Shown: one piece after another, positions 1 to 5,016 of the stretch
Numbering within the stretch: position 1 is the stretch's first letter
How the letters are laid out: each line of letters begins with the position of its first letter
DNA from: Oscillospiraceae bacterium
GTDB taxonomy: Bacteria > Bacillota_A > Clostridia > Oscillospirales > Oscillospiraceae
DNA length: 5,880 bases
Direction of reading: 5' to 3'
Assembly (NCBI GenBank): GCA_017408725.1
Contig: JAFQUA010000044.1
Location: forward strand, 1-5,880
Translations under genes and position numbers: made by a program
Notes under the pieces: model-generated
The model's database searches: none
The model's input: the letters and a program-made list of their open reading frames with translations, nothing else
What the model was told of the DNA's origin: nothing

Positions 1-11
1 AGCAGTTTCAT
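1..11 (-). CDS. Start of a further operon gene, cut by the window edge
   Basis: An ATG at 9-11 on the minus strand opens a frame beginning Met-Lys-Leu, which runs off the left edge after 11 bases. An AAAGGAG-type ribosome binding site lies at 25-31, 13 bases upstream, which is a little far. The preceding ferredoxin gene stops at 38, so the gap is 26 bases, similar to the other gaps in the operon. No hairpin terminator is seen between them. This suggests the operon continues leftward. The product cannot be identified from three codons; a phosphotransacylase, CoA enzyme or transporter would fit the pathway, but this is only a guess. Confidence 0.5.
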
Positions 12-24
12 ATAAATTCCGAGT

Positions 25-31
25 CTCCTTT
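25..31 (-). promoter_or_regulatory. Ribosome binding site for the gene starting at 11
   Basis: The minus strand reads AAAGGAG here, 13 bases before the ATG at 11. It sits in the 26-base gap after the small ferredoxin gene. It is the main evidence that the ATG at 11 is a real start. Confidence 0.45.
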
Positions 32-37
32 AAGAAA

Positions 38-229
38 TCAACGATCAATGTGGATGGCTGCAATTGCGCAGTCACGAATCATTGTCTTAGCATTCTCTAT
101 GAGTTCGGGAGGGATTTCGTCATGGAGCACCTTGATACAGTCCTCCTCAAGATCGAAATGGAACAGCTCAGGGAAATAGTCCTCACACATGCCACAGCGG
201 ATACAGTGATCCATGATCTTCAGTTTCAT
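38..229 (-). CDS. Small single-cluster [4Fe-4S] ferredoxin (63 aa)
   Basis: This small acidic cytoplasmic electron carrier is predicted to bind one [4Fe-4S] cluster. Cys9, Cys12 and Cys15 form a CxxCxxC motif near the N-terminus and Cys54 is the distal ligand, the layout of about 60-residue monocluster ferredoxins. The distal Cys is followed by Ala-Ile-Ala-Ala-Ile and not by the usual Pro, and there is an additional Cys31. About 14 acidic against 7 basic residues fits a ferredoxin. The start is well supported: AAAGGAGG at 237-244 lies 7 bases upstream, and the ATG overlaps the TGA of the flavoprotein gene by four bases (226-229), indicating translational coupling. The natural partner is therefore the 512-residue flavoprotein directly upstream. 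The family call is firm; the partner is inferred from position. Confidence 0.88.
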   Translation of the reverse strand: MKLKIMDHCIRCGMCEDYFPELFHFDLEEDCIKVLHDEIPPELIENAKTMIRDCAIAAIHIDR

Positions 230-1764
230 AGTGCAGCCTCCTTTACATACGCACTGGCTTCGTCACCGCAGATAAAGCCTTCGGAAAAGCTAAGAGTAGA
301 CCAACCGATACCGCCGATCGGAGGATCGCCGAACACCTCTCCGGCACAGCAGTCACCGCCGGCATAAAGGCCCGGAATAGGTCGCTGGTCTGTATCCAGA
401 ACACGGCACTTCCCATCAATTTTAATGCCGCCGAAAGCATGATAGCCGCCGGGATACACGCGCATGGCATAGAACTTGCCCCGTCTGACAGGTTTCATGA
501 ACAGGCGGGCTTTTCCCAGCTCCTCATCGTAACCCTTGTCGCAGGAGGCATTGTACACAGCCAGCTGCTCCTGCAGTCCCTCAAGCTCAATGCCAGTCTG
601 CTCGCAGAGTTCTTCAATAGTCTCTGCCACGAATACATGGCGGTTGCCCTTTGCAATACAGTCACGGAACTGCTTCTCTACATTGTTCAGCGTGTTGGCT
701 TCGAAAATGAAGTAGGCTCTCTCCACACCATCTTTCTCCATATGGATGCGAGTATCTTCATCAAAGATAATATAAGCGCACTTCCCGGGCTGATTCTTGA
801 TGGCAGTAACCATAGCCTCGTGCTCATCGGACATCTCCTCGCAGATGAAGCGCTTACCACGCTGGTTGACCCACAAATAGGCCTGCTCCTGCACAGTACG
901 AAGCTGGTTATATACGACCCAAGCACAGTTATTGCCCACAATACCGGGTCCGGGGACCATATTGTGTCCGCTGACACCCATGGCGCCCTTGTCTCCGCCA
1001 ATTTCCCAAACGGCAGTCTGCCCGTCACCGGTAAGCTGGGAGCCGGTAAAGTTGTTAAACACAACATTGCCGTCTCCAGAGCAATTCTTGTCCGTCAAGG
1101 TCAGATCACAATACTTTTCAATGTATTCCTTATTGTCGTTGAATCCGCCGGAGGCAACCACAACTGCGCCGGCCTCAATGCGCACCTGCTCGCCGGTTTT
1201 ACGGTCCAATGCCCATGCGCCGACTACCTTTCCGTTCTCCTTAATCAGCGACTGGATAGGCATGGAGAAATAAACCTCTCCTCCCTGCGCTTTGATCTTA
1301 TCCGATGCCTTTTTGCAGATTACTGCGCCGCCATGGCCTTTTCCAATGGCTTTGAAACGGTAGTAGTCGCCAATGTGAACGGCATTGGGGAAACCTACTT
1401 CGTAGCCGCGAGTGGTTCCCAGTTCCTCCAAAGGGTTATATTTGATGTTCAGAAAATCAATACCCAAACTGCGGATAAAACCGGGAATTCGGGTAGAGTT
1501 TTGCAGCCATGCACGCACCACATGAGGATTGGCGTTCCATCTGGTATAGTCCATATGGATTTTGAATGCTTTATCCTGATATGCCGGATCATCGCGAATG
1601 GCCATCGTCTGCATGGGGGTATTGGACACGCCGCCGCCTTGGAAGGGTCGCTTTTCAAATACAGCTACCTTCATGCCATGTTCCTGTGCCACCAGCGCAG
1701 CACTAAGGCCGGCAAGGCCACTGCCCATGATGGCAACATCGGTTTTGATTGTTCTCATACGCAT
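226..1764 (-). CDS. FAD-binding fumarate reductase/ketosteroid dehydrogenase-superfamily flavoprotein (512 aa)
   Basis: This is a soluble FAD-dependent oxidoreductase of the FAD_binding_2 superfamily. The N-terminal dinucleotide fold is clear: hydrophobic strand, GSGLAG (14-19) and an acidic Glu37 ending strand two. The VVVASGGF stretch (201-208) and the C-terminal PGLYAGGD (464-471) complete the FAD domain; a capping substrate domain lies between. His442 in the HAFGG motif matches the substrate-binding His of fumarate reductases. However, Asp313 occupies the place of the catalytic proton-donor Arg (after GKRF, 303-306), and GDPPIGG (479-485) replaces the GNRLGG arginine motif, by eye alignment. 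Fumarate is thus unlikely as substrate. There is no signal peptide, FMN-binding domain or haem motif, so it should act in the cytoplasm. The start has AAGGAG 6 bases upstream; an ATG at 1758 is a possible alternative. It overlaps the small ferredoxin, its likely redox partner. The reaction is unknown. Confidence 0.88.
   Translation of the reverse strand: MRMRTIKTDVAIMGSGLAGLSAALVAQEHGMKVAVFEKRPFQGGGVSNTPMQTMAIRDDPAYQDKAFKIHMDYTRWNANPHVVRAWLQNSTRIPGFIRSLGIDFLNIKYNPLEELGTTRGYEVGFPNAVHIGDYYRFKAIGKGHGGAVICKKASDKIKAQGGEVYFSMPIQSLIKENGKVVGAWALDRKTGEQVRIEAGAVVVASGGFNDNKEYIEKYCDLTLTDKNCSGDGNVVFNNFTGSQLTGDGQTAVWEIGGDKGAMGVSGHNMVPGPGIVGNNCAWVVYNQLRTVQEQAYLWVNQRGKRFICEEMSDEHEAMVTAIKNQPGKCAYIIFDEDTRIHMEKDGVERAYFIFEANTLNNVEKQFRDCIAKGNRHVFVAETIEELCEQTGIELEGLQEQLAVYNASCDKGYDEELGKARLFMKPVRRGKFYAMRVYPGGYHAFGGIKIDGKCRVLDTDQRPIPGLYAGGDCCAGEVFGDPPIGGIGWSTLSFSEGFICGDEASAYVKEAAL
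237..244 (-). promoter_or_regulatory. Ribosome binding site of the small ferredoxin, inside the upstream gene
   Basis: AAAGGAGG on the minus strand, 7 bases before the ATG at 229. It lies within the last codons of the flavoprotein gene. Together with the ATGA stop-start overlap it suggests that both proteins are made in step. Confidence 0.75.
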
Positions 1765-1780
1765 CTTCCTCTCCTTTTGA

Positions 1781-2893
1781 TCAGATATGGCTTTTCAGAT
1801 GGTCAAAGCCCCGGAATACGGGCTCTCCGGTATACTCTTTTAATGTCTCTTCCCCCGTCAATGCACGCAAAGCACCGGCAGCCAGAGCTTCCATTTCGAA
1901 CTCGCCGGGATAGCAGCGAATCGGGGCAATATAGCCGCACATTTCCTGCAATTTTTCCACCAAATAGGTATCGTGGACGATGCCTCCTCCTAGAAGAATG
2001 GCATCCACCTGCCCGTGCAGAACCGTTGCCATAGCACCAATACTCTTGGCGATTTGGTAGGCAAAGGCATCGTAGACCAGCGAAGCAAAGCGGTCACCGT
2101 TGTTGATCCGCTCTTTGATCTCACGCACGTTGTTGGTACCCAACAGATCCATAAAGCCGCCCGTTTTTGTCAGACGATCATACATCTCCTTACGTGTCCA
2201 CTTCCCACTGTAGCAAAGATCCATGAAATACATCAGGGGTATGCTGCCGCTGCGAGTAGGCGCCATGGGCCCCTCTCCGGCCACATTGTTGGTGGAGTCA
2301 ACGGCTCGTCCCTTTCGATGAGCTGTCACAGAGACACCACCGCCAATATGGGCCACCACAAAGTTGCACTCCTCATATGCCCTGCCCAGTTCCTTTGCCG
2401 CACAAATGGCTGTTTCTTTCTGATTCAGCATATGGACATTACTGGTGCGGTACACCTCGGAAAAGCCCGTGAGTCTGGCCACATCCTGAAATTCATCCGT
2501 ATCGGGAGGATTGACAAATAGCTCCTCGCCGCCAAAGCGCTCTGCCAGTGCATGGGTGATCCAACTCCCCAGCATAGCGGGATGGACAATTGGGTGATTG
2601 GCCGTGTCTTTCAGCACTTGCTCGGTAATGCGGTAAACACCTCCCGCGCAGGGTCTGGTGCTACCGCAGCGACCAACGAAGCAATCCGTCCCCTGTAGGG
2701 AAAAGCCCGCCTCTTCCACCGACTTCAATATGGTCTCCAAACGATAGGGATACTGGTCATGGACGCGAGCAAACGCGGATAGTTCCTCTGCGGAGTGCTC
2801 GATGGTCTTGCGGAAAACGGCTGTCGTATCTTCGAACAGCGCAATCTTGGTGGATGTGGATCCAGGATTGATGACGAAAATTTTATAGCTCAT
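1781..2893 (-). CDS. buk: Butyrate kinase family acyl kinase (370 aa)
   Basis: This ASKHA-fold kinase interconverts a short-chain carboxylate plus ATP with the acyl-phosphate plus ADP (butyrate kinase EC 2.7.2.7, or branched-chain acid kinase). NPGSTSTK (9-16) is the N-terminal phosphate loop. GRCGSTRP (74-81), HMLNQK (154-159), AHIGGGVSV (181-189), GEGPMAPTRSG (206-216), LLGGG (300-304) and a C-terminal YPGEFEMEALAAGALRAL block follow in family order, and the length is normal. Several positions depart from the consensus I know: GRGGLL has become GRCGST, HASNLG has become HPAMLG (104-109), and GPFSPERSG has become GPMAPTRSG. The acyl substrate may therefore differ. A longer frame opens at 2938, but AGGAG at 2904-2908 favours the ATG at 2893, and MSYKIFVINPG matches typical family starts. 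No phosphotransbutyrylase is in view. The family is firm; the substrate is not. Confidence 0.9.
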   Translation of the reverse strand: MSYKIFVINPGSTSTKIALFEDTTAVFRKTIEHSAEELSAFARVHDQYPYRLETILKSVEEAGFSLQGTDCFVGRCGSTRPCAGGVYRITEQVLKDTANHPIVHPAMLGSWITHALAERFGGEELFVNPPDTDEFQDVARLTGFSEVYRTSNVHMLNQKETAICAAKELGRAYEECNFVVAHIGGGVSVTAHRKGRAVDSTNNVAGEGPMAPTRSGSIPLMYFMDLCYSGKWTRKEMYDRLTKTGGFMDLLGTNNVREIKERINNGDRFASLVYDAFAYQIAKSIGAMATVLHGQVDAILLGGGIVHDTYLVEKLQEMCGYIAPIRCYPGEFEMEALAAGALRALTGEETLKEYTGEPVFRGFDHLKSHI

Positions 2894-2903
2894 TTCACAC
2901 ATT

Positions 2904-2908
2904 CTCCT
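2904..2908 (-). promoter_or_regulatory. Ribosome binding site that fixes the acyl kinase start at 2893
   Basis: AGGAG on the minus strand sits 10 bases before the ATG at 2893 but only 1 base before the in-frame ATG at 2902. It lies downstream of the ATG at 2938, so it excludes both longer versions. The family-typical N-terminus agrees. Confidence 0.7.
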
Positions 2909-2912
2909 ATTC

Positions 2913-4619
2913 TTACATCCCTGAGATGTGGTAATCATAACTTGTCACTGGAATATCCTCTTTGCAGATACAAGGCCCCTTTTCGCCCTTGTGGACAGTA
3001 AGCCAACAGGCAAACTCACCGCTCTGCTCAAGATAATCCTCTCGCAAATGGAATCCGCGGGATTCCTTGCGTTCCAGAGAAGTTAGGAAGAATAGTCTAG
3101 CGCACAGTACCATCGCTTCGGCATCGACACACTTGCTCAGCTCATGGTAGTCAGCTGCCATCATCTTCGGCAGCATTTCAGCCGCCTCTTCAACAATAGC
3201 CAGCGCTTCCTTCATCCGAGCCTCACTCTTGATAAAGGTGTAGTCACAAGGAGCCATGGCATCCTGAATTCGGTGAATCACCGTATATGGAGAGACTCCC
3301 TCAGTACGGTTCAGATAGACAAAGGATTCTTCCTGCATCTTCAGCAGTTCATCCTCCGAGAGAAGATCCTCTCCTGCTGCACCGGCATACTTTGCAATCA
3401 GGGCTGCAGCCTGGCCGCCCTTGGTTCCCATAAACAGGGCGTTCATCAATCCGGTGCCGTGGATTTTGGCAGGCGGAGCCGGTACCGCACCAGCACGGGC
3501 ACTTCCTGCTCCCGCCGCATCACCTACAGCCAACAGTCCGAGTACATCTGTCTCCATGTTATGCCCTACGCGAATTGCGGACATTTCAGAGATAAAACCG
3601 GGGAACACCTCATACCATTCATGGTCGTGGGGATACCCAGCAATCTCCTCCACTCGGTGCATACGCTTACGGGCTCTGGGGTGGAAGTGGAACAGTTCAC
3701 CGCTCTCTTCTGTGAAATTTTCCATGTGTACTTCAATAGGACCGTTGCCCGCCAAGGTCTCTTGATACCACGCGTTTGCGGCGTAGGGATCCATGGATGA
3801 GTGGAATCCCGGTCTCCACTTCTGGGAGATATTCTCATCACCGGCAAACAACCAGTCATGACCAGTATGCGCACCAGAGTGCTGCCCGTAATAGCACTGA
3901 CCATCAGGATCGATCCGGCCGAAATCCCCCATACCGCAGAACTCAACATTGCGAAGCCGACAACCGGCATCATAAGCCAGCTTCTGGGATACACCCGTAC
4001 TACACCAGCTGGGCGTAATGTCAAAGTTTTGGGAACCACATGCCAGAATCACGGCATTGGCATAAAACACATAAAACTCTCCGGTATTGATGTGGAACCC
4101 GCAGGCACCTCGGATTCGCCCTTGATCAGTCAACAGGCGGGTAATCACTATGCGATCCTGAAACCGCACACCATACTCTTTTGCTGTCTTTGCCATACAG
4201 CGACACATATCAGGATCTACGCCAGCCGTAACCCAAGGGAACGGCCACACGCCTACCGCCATGGTTCCGTCGGGATTGCGCTCGATCTCCACGCCCCAAT
4301 TGGCCAGATGTTCCACGATCCGTCTGCTGTTGTAGGCAAATTCCCGCAGCAGATGCTGGTCGTTCAGGCCAAAACCTATCTCTTCCAAGCAATATTTGGC
4401 GAATTCCTCCGGATCTTTATCCTGTGACACAAAGCTGAGAAGCCCGGCTGTTCTCGCCGCCTTACCAGCCCAGCCTTTACTGGCACAAGCCTTGTCCACC
4501 ACCAGCACATTCAATTCCGCATTGCATTCCTTGGCGGTGAGGGCTGCGCTCAATCCGGAACAGCCGCCGCCAATAATCAAAATATCCGCATGTTCAACGG
4601 TCGAGGTTCTTTTTGACAC
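2913..4619 (-). CDS. AprA/SdhA-like FAD flavoprotein, ferredoxin-linked (568 aa)
   Basis: This flavoprotein belongs to the succinate dehydrogenase/fumarate reductase/adenylylsulfate reductase alpha superfamily. With residues counted from the GTG at 4619, IIGGGCSG (15-22) is the FAD-binding glycine motif, Asp42 ends strand two, AVILACGS (189-196) is the second FAD strand, and LLAVGDAAG (362-370) is the C-terminal FAD motif. GVSPYTVIHRIQ followed by ESRGFHLREDY (519-529) marks the helical C-terminal domain of SdhA/AprA proteins. The HGANRL arginine motif of fumarate reductases is absent: an Ala/Pro-rich stretch (about 370-386) leads into HGTGLMNAL. The protein follows a two-cluster ferredoxin gene that it overlaps by 26 bases, the same order and pairing idea as AprB/AprA, so the ferredoxin is its probable electron partner. 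There is no signal peptide. Real APS reductase function is unlikely without other sulfur genes. The substrate is unknown. Confidence 0.87.
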   Translation of the reverse strand: MSKRTSTVEHADILIIGGGCSGLSAALTAKECNAELNVLVVDKACASKGWAGKAARTAGLLSFVSQDKDPEEFAKYCLEEIGFGLNDQHLLREFAYNSRRIVEHLANWGVEIERNPDGTMAVGVWPFPWVTAGVDPDMCRCMAKTAKEYGVRFQDRIVITRLLTDQGRIRGACGFHINTGEFYVFYANAVILACGSQNFDITPSWCSTGVSQKLAYDAGCRLRNVEFCGMGDFGRIDPDGQCYYGQHSGAHTGHDWLFAGDENISQKWRPGFHSSMDPYAANAWYQETLAGNGPIEVHMENFTEESGELFHFHPRARKRMHRVEEIAGYPHDHEWYEVFPGFISEMSAIRVGHNMETDVLGLLAVGDAAGAGSARAGAVPAPPAKIHGTGLMNALFMGTKGGQAAALIAKYAGAAGEDLLSEDELLKMQEESFVYLNRTEGVSPYTVIHRIQDAMAPCDYTFIKSEARMKEALAIVEEAAEMLPKMMAADYHELSKCVDAEAMVLCARLFFLTSLERKESRGFHLREDYLEQSGEFACWLTVHKGEKGPCICKEDIPVTSYDYHISGM

Positions 4620-4860
4620 GGGCACGTCCTCCTTTCGAAAGGTAGTCCGGATAGTATTTCATTTTCCAGTCAGGTATAACGGTAATAGCTCCAACCGGAC
4701 AGGCATCCTCGCAAATACAGCAGATTTGGCAGTCTTTGGGATACCGGGCGACAGGAATATCACGCTGTTCATCCCAACCAATCACATTGGTATAGCATAC
4801 ATCAAGGCACTGTCTGCATTTGATGCACGCCGCTGTGTTTACCTTCAGTTCACCAATCAT
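4594..4860 (-). CDS. 2x[4Fe-4S] ferredoxin, first gene of the operon (88 aa)
   Basis: This dicluster bacterial-type ferredoxin is a soluble electron carrier. Cluster motif one is Cys12-x2-Cys15-x2-Cys18-x3-Cys22, followed by Tyr where Pro is usual. Motif two is Cys44-x2-Cys47-x2-Cys50-x3-Cys54-Pro. A further Cys48 sits inside motif two. The insert between motifs is about 21 residues, and a tail of roughly 30 residues ends in a basic stretch (RARVKK, 79-84), which could dock the acidic partner or flavoprotein. It is shorter than AprB of APS reductase but resembles its core. It is the promoter-proximal gene, with a modest AGGGGG ribosome binding site 8 bases upstream, and overlaps the AprA-like flavoprotein gene by 26 bases. 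It most likely passes electrons to or from that flavoprotein; this is inferred from context. Confidence 0.9.
   Translation of the reverse strand: MIGELKVNTAACIKCRQCLDVCYTNVIGWDEQRDIPVARYPKDCQICCICEDACPVGAITVIPDWKMKYYPDYLSKGGRARVKKNLDR
4627..4635 (-). promoter_or_regulatory. Ribosome binding site selecting the GTG at 4619
   Basis: AAAGGAGGA on the minus strand lies inside the end of the ferredoxin gene. Its core is 8 bases from the GTG at 4619 but only 2 bases from the in-frame GTG at 4625. The 4619 start is therefore preferred, giving 568 residues and a 26-base overlap with the ferredoxin gene. Confidence 0.72.
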
Positions 4861-4921
4861 GTTTGAAACCCCCTATCTGCACAAATTTTTCTCTTCATTT
4901 CCTTCACATCTTGTATGTTTT

Positions 4922-4950
4922 ATTATAATCGCTCTTGACAAAATAGAAAA
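4922..4950 (-). promoter_or_regulatory. Predicted operon promoter
   Basis: On the minus strand a perfect TATAAT -10 box lies at 4922-4927. The -35 position 17 bases away (4945-4950) reads TTTTCT, a poor match to TTGACA. A strong -10 with a weak -35 is usual for promoters that need an activator, and a LysR-type operator lies just upstream. Transcription should start near 4915, giving a leader of about 55 bases before the ferredoxin ATG. Confidence 0.6.
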
Positions 4951-4962
4951 ATACAATAAAAT
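4935..4962 (+). promoter_or_regulatory. Predicted promoter of the LysR-type regulator gene
   Basis: A perfect TTGACA at 4935-4940 is followed after 16 bases by TAAAAT at 4957-4962, five of six matches to TATAAT. Transcription should start near 4969, about 48 bases before the TTG start. It overlaps the -35 region of the divergent operon promoter, so RNA polymerase probably cannot occupy both at once. Confidence 0.65.
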
Positions 4963-4970
4963 GATTTCTA

Positions 4971-4991
4971 GATATTCGTTTTTTCTATATC
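4971..4991. promoter_or_regulatory. LysR-type operator, GATAT-N11-ATATC
   Basis: A perfect inverted repeat with 5-base arms (4971-4975 and 4987-4991) and an 11-base spacer fits the T-N11-A rule of LysR-type recognition sites. Its centre at 4981 is about 66 bases upstream of the predicted operon start, the classical position of the recognition site. It also covers roughly +3 to +23 of the regulator's own transcript, a position suited to self-repression. The second, activation site near the operon -35 is not obvious by eye. Confidence 0.62.
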
Positions 4992-5003
4992 AACAATGAT
5001 AGC

Positions 5004-5009
5004 GGGAGG
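5004..5009 (+). promoter_or_regulatory. Ribosome binding site selecting the TTG start of the regulator
   Basis: GGGAGG lies 7 bases before the TTG at 5017. An in-frame ATG at 4996 lies upstream of this site and has no ribosome binding site of its own, so the TTG is preferred. Confidence 0.7.
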
Positions 5010-5016
5010 CGATTCG

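Larger units (their letters stand above)
1..4915 (-). other. Predicted leftward operon (ferredoxin, flavoprotein, kinase, flavoprotein, ferredoxin, next gene)
   Basis: Five complete genes and one started gene lie on the same strand with gaps of 19, 16 and 26 bases and overlaps of 26 and 4 bases. No terminator-like hairpin with a T-run is seen at any junction. The only promoter-like sequence facing this way is at 4922-4950. The right boundary is the predicted transcription start near 4915. The left end is outside the window. Confidence 0.75.

Noticed and set aside
226..1764. Secreted or cytochrome-linked fumarate or urocanate reductase
   Set aside because: There is no signal peptide, no FMN-binding domain and no haem-binding CxxCH motif, and the catalytic arginines are not found.
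439..2034. A long open frame on the plus strand (531 codons) antisense to the second flavoprotein and the end of the kinase gene
   Set aside because: It lies opposite two genes with clear family motifs, crosses their boundary, has no ribosome binding site or recognisable domain, and its composition looks like a mirror of the real codon use.
2894..2938. A 15-codon N-terminal extension of the kinase from the ATG at 2938
   Set aside because: It would overlap the upstream flavoprotein gene, adds residues not found in the family, and the ribosome binding site lies downstream of that ATG, fitting the start at 2893.
2913..4860. Adenylylsulfate reductase (AprBA) for sulfate respiration
   Set aside because: The ferredoxin-flavoprotein pairing is similar, but the ferredoxin is much shorter than AprB, key substrate-site motifs are not recognisable, and no sulfur metabolism gene is present.
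4857..4898. A 13-codon mini frame in the leader of the operon, its stop overlapping the ferredoxin ATG
   Set aside because: The only purine-rich stretch before its ATG is one base away, too close for initiation, and its sequence shows no run of codons suggesting attenuation. It is probably chance.
4967..4972. TCTAGA palindrome next to the operator dyad
   Set aside because: A six-base palindrome is expected by chance at this length and does not extend the T-N11-A dyad.
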